DNA from: Vibrio salinus
GTDB lineage: Bacteria; Pseudomonadota; Gammaproteobacteria; Enterobacterales; Vibrionaceae
Length of the DNA: 64,000 nucleotides
Reading direction: 5' to 3'
Assembly: GCF_021272385.1 (NCBI RefSeq)
Contig: NZ_JAJSDZ010000007.1
Coordinates: 1 to 64,000, forward strand
Shown: in pieces, positions 34,754 through 47,001 of the stretch
Numbering within the stretch: the stretch's first letter is position 1
Layout of the letters: every line of letters starts with the position of its first letter
Program-made: the position numbers and the translations under genes
Notes under the pieces: model-generated
Told to the model about the DNA's origin: nothing
The model's input: only the letters and a program-made list of their open reading frames with translations
Databases searched by the model: none

Positions 34754-36043
34754 TTAAGTAACTATAAAGTCACGTAAATCTGCTACGACTCTTTTTTCAA
34801 GTCTAGACCAATCCGCATGTTGCATACGAACATTTATTAATAAATTGCCTTGTTGATCATACTCTTCCCGTTGAATTACGCGCATTTCATAAAATAAACT
34901 GCGTAATTTTCCCTGAAATTCAGGTGGTAAGCTTAACGTGTACTCAACAATATTACTTGCTAAACGCTCAGTTAATGCCTGAAAAAGCAGGTCTAAACCC
35001 ACTCCTTTCATCGCAGAAATCCAGACTCGTTGAGGAACTCCTTCATCATCTCTTTCAATGGCAGGAGCTCTGCCCTCCATGTTATCAATCTTATTCATGA
35101 CGACTAATGAAGGGACTTCATTTGCCTCAATTTCGATTAAAACATCCTGAACAGCATCAATGTTCTCACGAAAACGCTCATCACTGGCATCAACAACATG
35201 TAACAAAATGTCAGCATCTTGTGTTTCTTGTAACGTTGCTTTAAATGCAGCAACAAGATCATGAGGTAAATGACGAATAAAACCTACCGTATCGGCCAGG
35301 ATAGCCGATCCAACTTCATCAAGATCAATTTTTCTTAATGTTGGATCCAAGGTTGCAAACAACTGATCGGCCGCATAAACCTCTGCTTCAGTAATTCGAT
35401 TAAATAGCGTCGATTTACCTGCGTTTGTATAGCCGACTAAAGACACTGTTGGTATTTCGGCCCGATGTCTTGCTCTTCGTCCCTGCTCACGTTGTTTTGA
35501 TACTTTTTCCAAACGCCGTAAAATCGTTTTTATTCTTTCACGCAATAACCGTCGGTCGGTTTCAAGCTGAGTTTCCCCAGGCCCCCGAAGACCAATCCCA
35601 CCTTTTTGTCGCTCCAGGTGCGTCCATCCACGAACAAGACGGGTAGACAAATGACGCAATTGCGCCAGCTCTACCTGTAATTTACCTTCGTGAGTTCTTG
35701 CTCGCTGAGCAAAAATATCTAAGATCAATCCGGTCCGATCAATCACTCGACATTGACACAACATTTCTAGGTTGCGTTCCTGGGCAGGAGAAAGGGCATG
35801 ATTAAAGATCACAACATCGGCCTCTTCACAGTGAACAGCCTGAGCAATCTCCTGAGCTTTACCCTCACCGACATAATACTTAGGATGAGGAGACTGGCGA
35901 CTGCCAGTGATCACCTGAAGAGTTTCGACACCGGCAGAAGAAACCAGCATCTCACACTCCCGGAGATCTTCCCACTCACCCTCTTGCGTAAAGTTGATAT
36001 GAACAAGTACGGCTCGCTCGCCGGCTTCGTAACGGTCAAACAA
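34754..36043 (-). CDS. hflX: Ribosome-rescue GTPase HflX
   Basis: 429 aa. N-terminal HflX domain, glycine-rich linker QKGGIGLRGPGETQLETDRR, G1 GYTNAGKSTLFN, G3 DTVGFIRHLPH, G4 NKID. Splits stalled ribosomes, especially after heat stress. The start is a TTG at 36043 with AAGGAG 9 nt before; the protein then begins MFDRYEAGE, as in E. coli (MFDRYDAGE). Confidence 0.96.
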   Translation of the reverse strand: MFDRYEAGERAVLVHINFTQEGEWEDLRECEMLVSSAGVETLQVITGSRQSPHPKYYVGEGKAQEIAQAVHCEEADVVIFNHALSPAQERNLEMLCQCRVIDRTGLILDIFAQRARTHEGKLQVELAQLRHLSTRLVRGWTHLERQKGGIGLRGPGETQLETDRRLLRERIKTILRRLEKVSKQREQGRRARHRAEIPTVSLVGYTNAGKSTLFNRITEAEVYAADQLFATLDPTLRKIDLDEVGSAILADTVGFIRHLPHDLVAAFKATLQETQDADILLHVVDASDERFRENIDAVQDVLIEIEANEVPSLVVMNKIDNMEGRAPAIERDDEGVPQRVWISAMKGVGLDLLFQALTERLASNIVEYTLSLPPEFQGKLRSLFYEMRVIQREEYDQQGNLLINVRMQHADWSRLEKRVVADLRDFIVT

Positions 36044-36079
36044 GCAATCAACTCCTTACTTATTGTTATTAATACAGAA

Positions 36080-36370
<291 letters not shown>

Positions 36371-36538
36371 TTATTTAGCTATCGGTGCACTAAGCATGTG
36401 CGGCTTTTGCATCTGAGCTAAATTGAGAAAATATACCCGATTAAATCTGTTATGAAGGTTAGCTAACCAAAATTCAAATAACAGATCCATTACAGAGTAT
36501 TTCACGCAAAAGCGATCACATTATACACAGCGAATGAG

Positions 36539-37468
36539 TTAAGATGCTATGGTATTTGCAATTATCTCAAACGCTTGATCAATGTTCTCGCTATCCAGCC
36601 AAGTCAAATCACTCCAACTTCTTAACCAAGTGATTTGTCTCTTGGCCAATTGACGGGTAGCACACACTCCACGGAAAACCGCTTCATCGAGTGTCCCATT
36701 CCCATCTAAATAATCCCACATCTGCCGATACCCGACACAGCGTATTGATGGTAAATCCTGATGGAGATCTCCCCTTGCATACAACTGCCTTACCTCATCT
36801 TCAAATCCGGCATCCATCATTTTTGAAAATCTGAGTTCAATACGACGATGTAGTTCTGCCCTATCCTTGGGGGCTATAGCAAACTGCTTCACATTAAATG
36901 GAATACGTTCGCCTTTTGTTTCAGTTAACTCTGTTAAAGTTTTACCTGAAATTCGATAAATTTCCAATGCCCTGGACAATCTTTGTGGATCATTAGGGTG
37001 AATTCTCTCTGCCGAAACAGGATCAATCTCTTTTAATTGATCGTGCAAAACTTTCCACCCAAGAGTCAATGCTTCTTGCTCAATTTGTTGCCTTATTTTG
37101 GGATCTGCCGCTGGTAATGGAGAAAGACCTTCCAATAATGCTTTAAAATACAGCATTGTTCCACCCACAAGCAGTGGTATTTTGCCTTCTTTAGTAATTG
37201 CCTTCATTTGATCCAGCGCATCCTGTCTGAAATCGGCCGCGGAGTAAGACTCCTCCGGATCCAAAATATCAATCAAACGGTGAGGAGCAAGAGACAATTC
37301 GTCTGCCGTTGGCTTAGCCGTTCCAATATCCATACCCCGGTAAATCAGAGCGGAATCCACACTAATAATTTCAACAGGGAAAGCCTGCCTTAACCGTATG
37401 GCTAAATCTGTTTTGCCCGAAGCTGTCGGTCCCATTAAAAATAAGGCTAAAGGGAGTTCTGTTTTCAT
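36539..37468 (-). CDS. miaA: tRNA dimethylallyltransferase
   Basis: 309 aa. Walker [56 protein letters not shown]. Adds the isopentenyl group to A37 of UNN-reading tRNAs. Overlaps the mutL stop by 4 bp (ATGA). Confidence 0.97.
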   Translation of the reverse strand: MKTELPLALFLMGPTASGKTDLAIRLRQAFPVEIISVDSALIYRGMDIGTAKPTADELSLAPHRLIDILDPEESYSAADFRQDALDQMKAITKEGKIPLLVGGTMLYFKALLEGLSPLPAADPKIRQQIEQEALTLGWKVLHDQLKEIDPVSAERIHPNDPQRLSRALEIYRISGKTLTELTETKGERIPFNVKQFAIAPKDRAELHRRIELRFSKMMDAGFEDEVRQLYARGDLHQDLPSIRCVGYRQMWDYLDGNGTLDEAVFRGVCATRQLAKRQITWLRSWSDLTWLDSENIDQAFEIIANTIAS

Positions 37469-39399
37469 GAATGCAAAGCTTTAATTGTTAGAGAAAAATC
37501 AACCGGCTGAACCAGACTTCTACTATCTAATGGCAACTGATTCTGCCATAAATGTTCCAGTTCAGAAATAAGCTGAATGGCTTCTGATAAAGTATAGCCG
37601 GATTTACTATCCGATCGCTGGATATATCCAGCCAGCCAATCAACAACGGTAATCAGGCTTTCCGGATTATCAGGCTCCAGGTACCGGGACGCGTAAGATA
37701 ACAGATCTGATATTAATTTTTGTAAATTTTGTTTCCGCAAAGGCTGAGGAACACTCATCACAACAAGGTTTTCCTGTTTTCGAACTGAAACCTGAATCCC
37801 CAATTCAGCCAAAACAGAAATCCATTGATTTATATCGGAAGACCAATTTTTTTCAAGCTTAATACTTAACGGAACCAACAATGGCTGGGTTTTCAAGCCA
37901 ACACGCGTTGGGTCCAGTTGTTTTTGTAGTTTCAACAAATTAGCCTGCTCCAGTGACAAAAGAAAACAATGGCTGTCTTCTGTCATCAGCAAATATTGAT
38001 CCTTAATCACGGCGATTGCTTTACCCAACTTTGTCGGAGCAATAACATCAACACAATTCTCTTTGTCAGGAACCTCTGCCTGGTTATCAGACATAAGTGA
38101 CGGTTTAACCGGGGTTTCCATTAGTTGTGAATAAGCCGCAACTTCTTTTTTTGACGGAGAAGACGTACCATATTTTCCGGAAGTATTTCTGATCAAATCG
38201 TTTGAATGAGAAATAACCGTCTTTTTCTCCTGGCTCTTCTCTCGGGTATGTTCGGAATCATAATCCACACATCCCGGATAAGATGGAATATTATTAAACG
38301 ATTTCTCTGATTTATTGAGCATGTCAGATAAAACATTCGTTGAATCTGATTGATTTTCATAGTGAAAAGCAGACTCACTAAGCATTGGAGCATCCACATA
38401 CTGACTCTCAGCCAGTGCGCCGGCAACCGCCTGATAAATGAAATCATGAACCAGCCTTGCCTGATGAAATCGTACTTCATGTTTTGCCGGATGAACGTTC
38501 ACGTCAACCTGATGAGGATCGATCCCAATAAATAATACAAATGCCGCATATTGCTCAGGAGACAAACTCGCTTCGTAACTTTGTCGGATCGCATGATTGA
38601 TCAATTTATCTTTCATCATACGGCCATTCACATAACAATACTGAAGATCACTTTGGGATCGGGCTCCTTCCGGTGTCGTTATCCAGCCAGAAATCATTAA
38701 CCCATTATGTTCCAGCTCGATATGCAGCATGTGCTTTACAAAACTGCTACCACATACTGCGGCTAAACGTTTTTCTTTTTGTGCAACCGATTGTCCGGAC
38801 CGGTACTGACGAACTATTTTTCCGTTGTGCTTTAAGGTAATCGAAACATCAAACCGGCTTAATGCAATACGCTTCAGTAGCTCATCAATATGGGTAAATT
38901 CTGTTTTTTCCGTACGTAAAAATTTCCTGCGGGCCGGGGTATTAAAAAATAAGTCAAGAACTTCTACTGTCGTTCCGACCGGATGAGCCGCCGGTTGCAG
39001 TTTTACCGCCATATCCCGCCCTTCACTATATGCCAGCCAGGCTTCTTCCTGAACTGCGGGACGAGAAGTCAAAGATAACCGGGATACCGAACTGATACTG
39101 GCCAGAGCTTCTCCGCGAAACCCAAGGCTAACAATGGCTTCTAAATCATCCAGAGTATGGATTTTGGATGTCGCATGACGGCTCAGAGCCAGAGTTAAGT
39201 CATCTTTAGGGATACCTTGTCCATTATCTCTGACCCGGATTAACTTTGCGCCTCCTTTCTCTATATCAACATCAATTCGGGTTGCTCCGGAATCAAGACT
39301 ATTCTCCACTAATTCCTTCACGACAGATGCAGGCCTTTCAACCACCTCACCAGCGGCTATCTGGTTTGCTAACCGTGCCGGAAGTATTTCTATTGCCAT
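37465..39399 (-). CDS. mutL: DNA mismatch repair protein MutL
   Basis: 644 aa (E. coli 615). GHKL ATPase N-terminus: [43 protein letters not shown] variable Ser-rich linker (residues about 350-450), then a C-terminal dimerisation domain. No DQHA(x)2E(x)4E metal site is seen, in line with a MutH-dependent MutL. 7 bp after amiB. Confidence 0.96.
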   Translation of the reverse strand: MAIEILPARLANQIAAGEVVERPASVVKELVENSLDSGATRIDVDIEKGGAKLIRVRDNGQGIPKDDLTLALSRHATSKIHTLDDLEAIVSLGFRGEALASISSVSRLSLTSRPAVQEEAWLAYSEGRDMAVKLQPAAHPVGTTVEVLDLFFNTPARRKFLRTEKTEFTHIDELLKRIALSRFDVSITLKHNGKIVRQYRSGQSVAQKEKRLAAVCGSSFVKHMLHIELEHNGLMISGWITTPEGARSQSDLQYCYVNGRMMKDKLINHAIRQSYEASLSPEQYAAFVLFIGIDPHQVDVNVHPAKHEVRFHQARLVHDFIYQAVAGALAESQYVDAPMLSESAFHYENQSDSTNVLSDMLNKSEKSFNNIPSYPGCVDYDSEHTREKSQEKKTVISHSNDLIRNTSGKYGTSSPSKKEVAAYSQLMETPVKPSLMSDNQAEVPDKENCVDVIAPTKLGKAIAVIKDQYLLMTEDSHCFLLSLEQANLLKLQKQLDPTRVGLKTQPLLVPLSIKLEKNWSSDINQWISVLAELGIQVSVRKQENLVVMSVPQPLRKQNLQKLISDLLSYASRYLEPDNPESLITVVDWLAGYIQRSDSKSGYTLSEAIQLISELEHLWQNQLPLDSRSLVQPVDFSLTIKALHS

Positions 39400-39406
39400 C
39401 TGAGGC

Positions 39407-41164
39407 CTACCTATTTGGAATTATTAAAATTTGTCCAACCCGGAGAGAATCCGATTTCAATTGGTTTACGCGGCGCAAGTTATCGATACTCACCCGGTAA
39501 TAACTGGCGATTTTACCCAGGTATTCTCCACGGTGAACTTTATGCTTTCTCACTGGTTTGTCTTTAAGCGTTACGGTTATTTTTAATCTCTGCCCAACCC
39601 TTAAGGTATTTGAAGACAAATGATTTTCCCGTTTAATAGCTGCAACAGATACTTTGTATTTATCCGCAATCCGCCCTAAATACTCACCTCTGGCAACCTT
39701 GTGAGTAATGGTCCTGGTTTCAACCGGATTCTGACTTTTTACAGCGGACAAACTAACCGCAGCATTATTACCAGGTATAACCAAAATCTGTCCCACTCGT
39801 AAGCTGGTCGATTTCAAATGATTAGCAACCATTAACTGTTTGACGGAAACACCATATTTTTTAGCTATCAGAGAAAGAAATTCTCCGGAATGAACCTTAT
39901 GTTTCTTCGCCTTTTTCCGACTCGCAAACAATGTTCCTTCCGGAGGATTGTCATTAAAATATTCTACAATGGCTTTGGATAAGGCTTGTGCAATTTTATC
40001 CTGATGAGTCCGCTGAAATAATAACTTTTCTTCCGTCGGGTTAGAAATAAACCCGGTTTCCACAAGCACCGATGGAATATCTGGTGACTTCAATACCGCC
40101 AGACTGGCATTAACCGGCTTACTACGATGCATGTGAACCACCCGCCGCAGCTGGTGAATAATATCGGTTGCGAGCGTATACCCTTCTTTTTGCGAATGGC
40201 TAAATTGTAAATCCAGCAATGTCTGACTGACATTTTTATCATTGCTGTTTTTTGCCAACACCTGACCGGCACCACCAAGCAATTCTGACTGCCGTTCATG
40301 ATCTTCAACCCACTTTGCAATTTCAGTATTCGCCCGGCGGGTATTCAGAACAAAAACAGAAGCCCCTCTTGGTTGAGGGGTTCTAAATGCATCCGCGTGA
40401 ATCGAAATCAGTAAGTGGGCCTTATTTTTACGGGCAATTTCTGATCGTCTGTTCAAATTCACAAAATAATCACCACGACGGGTAAGCACGGCTTTCATCC
40501 CTGGAATTGCATCAATCAAAGCTTTCACTTTTTTGGCAATACTTATGGTGACATTTTTCTCATAATGCCCACCGGGCCCGATTGAACCGGGATCTTCCCC
40601 CCCATGTCCCGCGTCAATAGCAACAACGATATCCTTTGTACCGTAAAACTGAGAGACATCTCTTGCGATTGTTTTCGGTGGTATTAAATGATTTTTACTG
40701 GTATTTGCGGAAGAGGCTTTTTGCTTATGTACGGTACTCCCATGAGGTAGGTCAACAACCAAACGATGTCCGTACTCTCCTTTTGGTGTCGGAGCCAGCG
40801 TAAACAACTCCGGTGAAATCTTCTTCTTTAATTCAAAAACTAACCGGTACGTGCCTTTTTCCGGAGCCGAACTCCTTCTTATTTTTTTCAACACAGGACT
40901 TTTACGAACGAACACCGGCAGCTTAGTCCGGATTGTTGTATCTTTTAAGTCAACCACCAGACGAGCCGGATTCGAAAGGGTAAAATAGGTAAAATGAGCT
41001 TCCGAAGAGAGATCCATTACCACTCGGGTTTCATCCGGTGACGGCCATACTCTAAAACTCTTTAATGCATTTGCGTATACGGCAGAACTCACCATAAGCC
41101 CTGTCAATAACACCCAACAACATACAACCTGGCATTTTATTCCAAAGCATTTAAAGAAATTCAT
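39407..41164 (-). CDS. amiB: N-acetylmuramoyl-L-alanine amidase with three LysM repeats
   Basis: 585 aa periplasmic septal amidase. Signal peptide (cleaved after VYANA, about residue 33), AMIN septum-targeting domain (about 35-135), Amidase_3 zinc domain (about 175-395: [41 protein letters not shown]). Then three LysM repeats ([30 protein letters not shown]), each ending RVGQxLxI. EnvC-type proteins activate such amidases; an envC is in this window. Confidence 0.96.
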   Translation of the reverse strand: MNFFKCFGIKCQVVCCWVLLTGLMVSSAVYANALKSFRVWPSPDETRVVMDLSSEAHFTYFTLSNPARLVVDLKDTTIRTKLPVFVRKSPVLKKIRRSSAPEKGTYRLVFELKKKISPELFTLAPTPKGEYGHRLVVDLPHGSTVHKQKASSANTSKNHLIPPKTIARDVSQFYGTKDIVVAIDAGHGGEDPGSIGPGGHYEKNVTISIAKKVKALIDAIPGMKAVLTRRGDYFVNLNRRSEIARKNKAHLLISIHADAFRTPQPRGASVFVLNTRRANTEIAKWVEDHERQSELLGGAGQVLAKNSNDKNVSQTLLDLQFSHSQKEGYTLATDIIHQLRRVVHMHRSKPVNASLAVLKSPDIPSVLVETGFISNPTEEKLLFQRTHQDKIAQALSKAIVEYFNDNPPEGTLFASRKKAKKHKVHSGEFLSLIAKKYGVSVKQLMVANHLKSTSLRVGQILVIPGNNAAVSLSAVKSQNPVETRTITHKVARGEYLGRIADKYKVSVAAIKRENHLSSNTLRVGQRLKITVTLKDKPVRKHKVHRGEYLGKIASYYRVSIDNLRRVNQLKSDSLRVGQILIIPNR

Positions 41165-41619
41165 AACTCTAACTGACTCAATAATTGGTTCCCATATTCA
41201 GAATTTCCGGACAACTCGGCAATTCGTTGTTCCCCATCGTAACGGATATCAACGCTAAGGTCACACACTGGTAACAAATCTCGCCCTTTTTCCGGCCATT
41301 CAACCAAACAAATCGCGTCAGGAGTAAAATAATCCCGAATTCCCATGAATTCTAATTCTTCAGGATCAGCCAGCCGGTATAAATCAAAATGATAAACGTG
41401 CCAATCTTTCAGATCATATGGTTCAACTAAGGTATATGTCGGACTTTTTACATTTCCATCGTGACCTAAAGAACGAATGAATCCTCTGCTGAAGGTTGTC
41501 TTTCCGGCGCCTAAATCACCATGAAGATAAATCGTTGTCTGCCTGAAACAAAGTCCAGCAATAATCTGACCTAATTTGATGGTTTCAGTTTCATTTTTTA
41601 AACGGAAAGATTTTTTCAT
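41161..41619 (-). CDS. tsaE: tRNA t6A threonylcarbamoyltransfer ATPase
   Basis: 152 aa. Walker [51 protein letters not shown]. The ATPase that recycles TsaBD in t6A37 synthesis. The ATG at 41619 aligns with the usual TsaE start; a TTG seven codons upstream is possible. Overlaps amiB by 4 bp. Confidence 0.95.
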   Translation of the reverse strand: MKKSFRLKNETETIKLGQIIAGLCFRQTTIYLHGDLGAGKTTFSRGFIRSLGHDGNVKSPTYTLVEPYDLKDWHVYHFDLYRLADPEELEFMGIRDYFTPDAICLVEWPEKGRDLLPVCDLSVDIRYDGEQRIAELSGNSEYGNQLLSQLEL

Positions 41620-41831
41620 AATGAACAATTTCTCTGACAAATAACGACATACACAAATTCAAAAATCAAATAGTAAACTGGGATCGATTTAAGACACAAG
41701 CACATAAGCTTATAACCCCCAAATTGTACCATTCGGATCAACATACAAAGGATCATTTTACCTTTTTCATCCTAGATCCTACACTTAAGATCCGTTAAAA
41801 TCGCGCCCCTGTATACTACCTAAGATCCCTT

Positions 41832-42944
41832 ATGGATTATCAAGAACTCGCAAACAAAATCAAAATTTGGGCAAAAGAGCTCGGTTTCGATAAAGTCGGA
41901 ATCACCGATGTGGATCTTAGTAAACATGAAAAAGAACTCCAGAGATGGCTGGATGCCGGGTACCATGGTGATATGGACTGGATGGCCCGGCATGGCATGA
42001 TGAGAGCACGCCCAGACGAACTGCTACCGGGAACAATCCGGGTAATTAGTGCCCGTATGCATTATTTGCCGGTGAATGCCGAATTTGCCTCAACACTAAA
42101 TAACCCGGAACTTGGTTATATCAGTCGCTATGCTGTAGGAAGGGATTACCATAAAGTTGTCAGAAACCAGCTTAAAAAATTAGGAAATAAAATCCTGGCT
42201 GAAGTTAATGAACTTCAATTCAGACCTTTTGTTGACTCAGCGCCGATTCTGGAGCGCCCTCTTGCTGAGAAAGCAGGACTGGGCTGGAGGGGAAAACACT
42301 CCCTTCTTCTCGACAAAGATGTAGGCTCCTGGTTTTTTCTGGGGGAACTGCTTGTGGATATACCACTACCTACTGATTCTCCCGGAACCGAACAGTGCGG
42401 AAGTTGTAAAGCCTGTATTACCTCATGCCCCACTAATGCCATCCTTTCAGAAGGCATTATAGATTCAAGAAAATGCATCTCCTACCTTACTATCGAATAC
42501 TCAGGGGTCATACCGGAAGAATACAGAAAAGCAATGGGGAATCGGATTTACGGATGTGATGACTGCCAACTGGTTTGTCCGTGGAATCGAAATGCACCAT
42601 TAACCCGGCAAAATGACTTTGAACGCCGCCCGGTTTTTAATTATCCCGAATTAATTACCTTATTTTCCTGGGATGAACATACGTTCCTGAAAAATCTGGA
42701 GGGATCACCGATAAGAAGAATTGGTTATGAACAATGGTTGAGAAACATTAGTATTGCAATGGGAAATGCACCATTTTCAACTAAGATAGTTAAAGCACTG
42801 AAAGCAAAAAAAGGATTTTCTTCCCTTCTCGATGTCCATATTGACTGGGCTTTAAAACAGCATGAAGGAAAAAATCATACTCAGTCAAGGCAACATGCCC
42901 GACTGATCAGAATTATTGAAAAAGGAATCCCCAGAGATGCTTAA
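41832..42944 (+). CDS. queG: Epoxyqueuosine reductase
   Basis: 370 aa. Last step of queuosine synthesis in GUN-anticodon tRNAs, using cobalamin and two [4Fe-4S] clusters. Both cluster motifs are present: CGSCKACITSCPTNAI and CDDCQLVCPWNR; the catalytic Asp is in FVDSAPILERPLAEKAGLGW. It converges on the tRNA operon across the DnaA-box region. Confidence 0.97.
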   Translation: MDYQELANKIKIWAKELGFDKVGITDVDLSKHEKELQRWLDAGYHGDMDWMARHGMMRARPDELLPGTIRVISARMHYLPVNAEFASTLNNPELGYISRYAVGRDYHKVVRNQLKKLGNKILAEVNELQFRPFVDSAPILERPLAEKAGLGWRGKHSLLLDKDVGSWFFLGELLVDIPLPTDSPGTEQCGSCKACITSCPTNAILSEGIIDSRKCISYLTIEYSGVIPEEYRKAMGNRIYGCDDCQLVCPWNRNAPLTRQNDFERRPVFNYPELITLFSWDEHTFLKNLEGSPIRRIGYEQWLRNISIAMGNAPFSTKIVKALKAKKGFSSLLDVHIDWALKQHEGKNHTQSRQHARLIRIIEKGIPRDA

Positions 42945-43437
42945 TTATGGGATTTTAGTTTGCAATTTGATTTTTTACTTAAAATAATTGATGTGTGGAA
43001 AAGCTTTCAGCATATGACATATTCATGTGAAATAAAGAAAGTTAGTCACATATGATTGCCTTGACTACGATCAATTTATTCATAAGTCAAGATCAAAAAA
43101 ACGCTCTTTCGATCATCAGCCAAATAAATAAAAAATCAATAAAAACAAAAGGTTAAAATGTAAAAGCATATATCACTATGAACTGCTAATTTTGCAAGAT
43201 CTTTTACTTTTTTCTTACTCAGATGAGAAAATTACAGATTAACAACAGAGTTATCCACAAAACCAAGTTTGTGGATAACTCTGTGAACTAATTATTTAAT
43301 ATGTGGCTGAAACACAGAAAAAATCACATATCTGGTGTGAATATATGACATCCGGTAAAATAGCAGAGATATTAACTCGAAACCCGTTAATAACAAATGA
43401 AATGATGCTTCTCAGCATTACAGAAAGAGCATTGAAT
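42945..43437. other. AT-rich intergenic region with DnaA boxes and GATC cluster (datA-like)
   Basis: 493 bp without a gene, between queG and the tRNA array. Seen: a 17-bp perfect inverted repeat (43245-43261 / 43268-43284) with two perfect DnaA boxes (43251-43259 and 43270-43278, opposite strands). A third box fits the relaxed consensus TTWTNCACA (42994-43002, minus strand), and a 8/9 match lies at 43336-43344. There are four GATC sites in 133 bp (43069, 43091, 43111, 43198) and a GATCT-TTT-ACTTT 13-mer-like tract at 43198. E. coli datA lies in the same interval (glyVXY-datA-queG). Inference: DnaA-titrating or DnaA-inactivating locus. Confidence 0.5.
43245..43284. repeat. 17-bp perfect inverted repeat carrying two DnaA boxes
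   Basis: Arms 43245-43261 and 43268-43284 around a 6-base spacer; each arm holds TTATCCACA in opposite orientation. No T run follows on either strand, so a rho-independent terminator is less likely, though the hairpin could still stop readthrough from the tRNAs. Confidence 0.85.
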
Positions 43438-43514
<77 letters not shown>

Positions 43515-43555
43515 TCCATGTAAGTACGGCTAATATAACCTTACTTCTTTTAAAC

Positions 43556-43631
43556 TGGAGCGACACACGAGGTTCGAACTCGTGACCTCAACCTTGGCAA
43601 GGTTGCGCTCTACCAACTGAGCTAGTGTCGC
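43556..43631 (-). tRNA. tRNA-Gly (GCC), copy 1
   Basis: 76 nt, 5' GCGACACTAGCTCAG, anticodon loop TTGCCAA (GCC), encoded CCA. Confidence 0.97.
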
Positions 43632-43665
43632 ATTTGAACGAACATGAATTTTCATGTTGTTAAAT

Positions 43666-43742
<77 letters not shown>

Positions 43743-43783
43743 TCCATGTAAGTACGGCTAATATAACCTTACTTCTTTTAAAC

Positions 43784-43859
43784 TGGAGCGACACACGAGG
43801 TTCGAACTCGTGACCTCAACCTTGGCAAGGTTGCGCTCTACCAACTGAGCTAGTGTCGC
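43784..43859 (-). tRNA. tRNA-Gly (GCC), copy 2
   Basis: Identical to copies 1 and 3. Confidence 0.97.
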
Positions 43860-43893
43860 ATTTGAACGAACATGAATTTTCATGTTGTTAAAT

Positions 43894-43970
<77 letters not shown>

Positions 43971-44011
43971 TCCATGTAAGTACGGCTAATATAACCTTAC
44001 TTCTTTTAAAC

Positions 44012-44087
44012 TGGAGCGACACACGAGGTTCGAACTCGTGACCTCAACCTTGGCAAGGTTGCGCTCTACCAACTGAGCTAGTGTCGC
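44012..44087 (-). tRNA. tRNA-Gly (GCC), copy 3
   Basis: First tRNA after the promoter at 44128-44155; sequence as in the other copies. Confidence 0.97.
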
Positions 44088-44127
44088 ATGATACGTTGCA
44101 TTTGCTTTGTACCGTTTAGGGCTGCGA

Positions 44128-44155
44128 ATTATAAGAGCATTTTTGTGTGATGCAA
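44128..44155 (-). promoter_or_regulatory. tRNA operon promoter
   Basis: Minus strand -35 TTGCAT (44150-44155), 16-bp spacer, -10 TATAAT (44128-44133), GC-rich discriminator (TCGCAGCCC) and an A/T-rich upstream tract including a run of nine T: a stable-RNA-type, probably stringently controlled promoter. Confidence 0.75.
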
Positions 44156-44257
44156 GTTTTTCTTAAAAAAAAATGCATTTTTTTATTTGTTAGAATAAAA
44201 AGTAATCAAAATTAACCATAACGCCCGTAACAGAGAAAAAAGCAGCAATTCTTCTCA

Positions 44258-44803
44258 CTATATTTTAAATATTGTTTTCCGGTAGTAGCGTAATTCAGCG
44301 ATCGATTCCCGAATATCATCCAGAGCCAAATGGCTTCCCTGTTTAGAAAATCCGGCAAGAATACTCGGATTCCAACGCCGGGTAAGTTCTTTGATAGTAC
44401 TGACATCCAGATAACGATAGTGAAAATAACTCTCAAGCTCTGGCATATATTTCACCAAAAAACGACGATCCTGACCGATACTATTTCCACAGATAGGTGA
44501 TTTTCCTTTTGGCACCCAGCGACTTAAAAACGCCAGAGTTTGCTTAACGGCATCATCTTCGTTGATCCGACTTTCCCTGACTCTGGATACCAAACCACTG
44601 TTTGTATGAGTAGTTGTACACCATTCATCCATTTTAGTAAGTTCTTCTTCTGGCTGAGAAACGGCTAATACCGGTCCCTCGGCAAGAATGTTTAATTCAC
44701 TATCTGTGACTATTGTTGCTATCTCAATGATTTTATGAATTTCCGGGTCTAATCCCGTCATTTCTAAATCGATCCAGATAAGATTTTGATCGTTAGAAGA
44801 CAT
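44258..44803 (-). CDS. orn: Oligoribonuclease
   Basis: 181 aa DEDDh 3'-5' exonuclease degrading 2-5 nt RNAs, including pGpG from c-di-[22 protein letters not shown] carries the first Asp/Glu; [11 protein letters not shown] and [11 protein letters not shown] carry the remaining Asp/His residues. Same direction as the tRNA array downstream. Confidence 0.97.
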   Translation of the reverse strand: MSSNDQNLIWIDLEMTGLDPEIHKIIEIATIVTDSELNILAEGPVLAVSQPEEELTKMDEWCTTTHTNSGLVSRVRESRINEDDAVKQTLAFLSRWVPKGKSPICGNSIGQDRRFLVKYMPELESYFHYRYLDVSTIKELTRRWNPSILAGFSKQGSHLALDDIRESIAELRYYRKTIFKI

Positions 44804-44945
44804 GAGCTTACCTATACTTTAAAAATAAACACGGTACTATACCGCAAATTTCTATAAACAAGATACCTCTGGTACACTGGCGCATCAAATACACAACAGT
44901 GATGTATCGTTTATTTTCGATAATTCATTTTAAAAGATTTTTATA

Positions 44946-46007
44946 GTGGCAAAGAGAAAAAAACTGACAAAAGGTCAGGCCCGCCGAGTCAGGCATAATC
45001 AGAGTAAACGGTTGAAGCAGGATCAGACTCCCGAATGGGACGATGAAATGCTGGGTAATACTCAAACCGGATTAGTCATAACCCGGTTCGGACAACACGC
45101 AGATATAGAAGACACCGCGACGGGAACTGTCCACCGTTGTAATTTAAGACGGAGCATTGAAACCCTCGTCTCCGGTGATAAAGTCGTCTGGCGCGCCGGT
45201 ATTGAAGCAATGGCTGGTATTTCAGGTGTTGTCGAAGCGGTGGAACCACGACGTTCTGTTTTAACCCGCCCGGATTACTATGATGGTCTAAAGCCTGTTG
45301 CTGCGAATGTTGATCAAATGCTCATCGTATCCTCAGTTATTCCAGAATTATCACTTAATATTATTGACCGATATTTGATTGTTTCTGAGCTGTTGGACAT
45401 CAAACCCCTACTTGTGCTTAATAAAATCGATCTACTTGATAGAACAGAAAGAGAACAATTTCAGAAATGGTTTGATATCTATACAAAACTTGGTTACCAA
45501 ATACTTTTTATCAGCAGAGAAACCAAAGAGGGTATTGAAGAGCTGGAATCGCTTCTGAAAGATAAGGTCAATGTTTTTGTCGGACAATCAGGCGTTGGGA
45601 AATCCAGTCTGGTCAATGCCATATTGCCTGATTCAGAGGAAGAAATAGAAGAAGGTGAAATATCTAAAACATCCGGACTTGGTCAACATACAACGACAGC
45701 GGCGAAGTTGTATCACCTACCGACCGGTGGGGATCTGATTGATTCGCCGGGGGTTCGGGAATTTGGGCTCTGGCATTTAACACCAGAAGAAATTACCCGT
45801 TCATTTATTGAATTCAGACCTTACTTAAACGGATGTAAATTCAGAGACTGCAAACATCTGGATGATCCGGGCTGTATCATCCGGGAAGCCGTCGAAAAAG
45901 GGGAAATTAATGAAATTCGTTTTGAAAATTATCATCGCATACTGGACAGTATGACCGAAAACAAAGCGAATAGGCAATACTCCAAAAATAAGAAGCAGGA
46001 TTTGTAA
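44946..46007 (+). CDS. rsgA: Small-subunit-assembly GTPase RsgA
   Basis: 353 aa. OB domain, then a circularly permuted GTPase: G4 NKIDLLD comes before G1 [12 protein letters not shown] and G3 [11 protein letters not shown]. Zinc domain [14 protein letters not shown]. Late 30S maturation factor. GTG start. Confidence 0.97.
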   Translation: MAKRKKLTKGQARRVRHNQSKRLKQDQTPEWDDEMLGNTQTGLVITRFGQHADIEDTATGTVHRCNLRRSIETLVSGDKVVWRAGIEAMAGISGVVEAVEPRRSVLTRPDYYDGLKPVAANVDQMLIVSSVIPELSLNIIDRYLIVSELLDIKPLLVLNKIDLLDRTEREQFQKWFDIYTKLGYQILFISRETKEGIEELESLLKDKVNVFVGQSGVGKSSLVNAILPDSEEEIEEGEISKTSGLGQHTTTAAKLYHLPTGGDLIDSPGVREFGLWHLTPEEITRSFIEFRPYLNGCKFRDCKHLDDPGCIIREAVEKGEINEIRFENYHRILDSMTENKANRQYSKNKKQDL

Positions 46008-46129
46008 TTTGTACCTTAAACAAGTAAATTCTGCCAAACTTTTGAGTTGATAATCCTACGGGAAGACGAGTCTTTCAATCAAACAAGATTCCGGGTAACA
46101 ACATTAATGGTAATTTGGACTTAATGACT

Positions 46130-46990
46130 ATGGATAAATTAAAAATTGGCTTGCAATACTGGCTTCCAAAGCATGCTCTGACCCGTTTTGTCGGAAAATT
46201 AGCCGCAGCAAAAGCAGGTAAACTGACAACGGCTATTATTAAAATGTTTATTAAACAGTATAAAGTTGATATGCATGAAGCCAGTAATCCGAACCCCGCA
46301 TCCTATTCGACCTTCAATGATTTTTTCACCCGTGAACTGAAAAATAATGCCAGACCAATAACACAGGGGGAAGACATACTGGTTCATCCGGCTGATGGTG
46401 CAGTCAGTCAGTTTGGCCCCATCATCGATGGTTCTCTAATACAGGCTAAAGGGCATACCTACACCGCGCTTGAATTGCTGGGCGGCGACGAAAAACTTGC
46501 CTGCTGCTTTAATGATGGCGGATTCGCAACCATTTATCTGTCCCCAAGAGACTATCACCGGGTTCACATGCCCTGCGATGGTACCCTCAGGGAAATGATT
46601 TATGTTCCGGGTGATCTGTTTTCCGTTAACCCGCTGACGGCAAAAAACGTACCTAACTTATTTGCCCGAAATGAACGTGTTGTCTGTATCTTTGATACAC
46701 CATTTGGACCAATGGCTCAGATCCTTGTCGGTGCAACTATTGTTGGCAGTATTGAAGTCACCTGGGCAGGGACAATAACACCACCGACCGGAAACGTCAT
46801 TCATCGCTGGCACTACCCTCGGGAAGGCCACAAAGCAGTTCATCTTAAAAAAGGGGAAGAAATGGGGCGCTTTAAGTTAGGTTCAACCGTAATTAATTTA
46901 TTTGCCAAAGAACAAATTCGTTTCGATGACACGATGAATATTGAAAGACCAACAATAATGGGGACACCTTACGCCCATAAAATCTCATAA
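46130..46990 (+). CDS. psd: Phosphatidylserine decarboxylase proenzyme
   Basis: 286 aa. Converts phosphatidylserine to phosphatidylethanolamine at the inner membrane. Self-cleaves at LGST; Ser252 becomes the pyruvoyl group. [12 protein letters not shown] and FARNERV are conserved. Start at [11 protein letters not shown] matches family N-termini; an ATG at 46124 and a TTG at 46115 are alternatives. Follows rsgA, as in E. coli. Confidence 0.96.
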   Translation: MDKLKIGLQYWLPKHALTRFVGKLAAAKAGKLTTAIIKMFIKQYKVDMHEASNPNPASYSTFNDFFTRELKNNARPITQGEDILVHPADGAVSQFGPIIDGSLIQAKGHTYTALELLGGDEKLACCFNDGGFATIYLSPRDYHRVHMPCDGTLREMIYVPGDLFSVNPLTAKNVPNLFARNERVVCIFDTPFGPMAQILVGATIVGSIEVTWAGTITPPTGNVIHRWHYPREGHKAVHLKKGEEMGRFKLGSTVINLFAKEQIRFDDTMNIERPTIMGTPYAHKIS

Positions 46991-47001
46991 TCGGCCTTTT
47001 G

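Noticed and set aside
43198..43284. A second chromosomal origin (oriC) at the DnaA-box region
   Set aside because: There are too few DnaA boxes in ordered array and no neighbouring dnaA, mioC or mnmG. Position matches E. coli datA instead.
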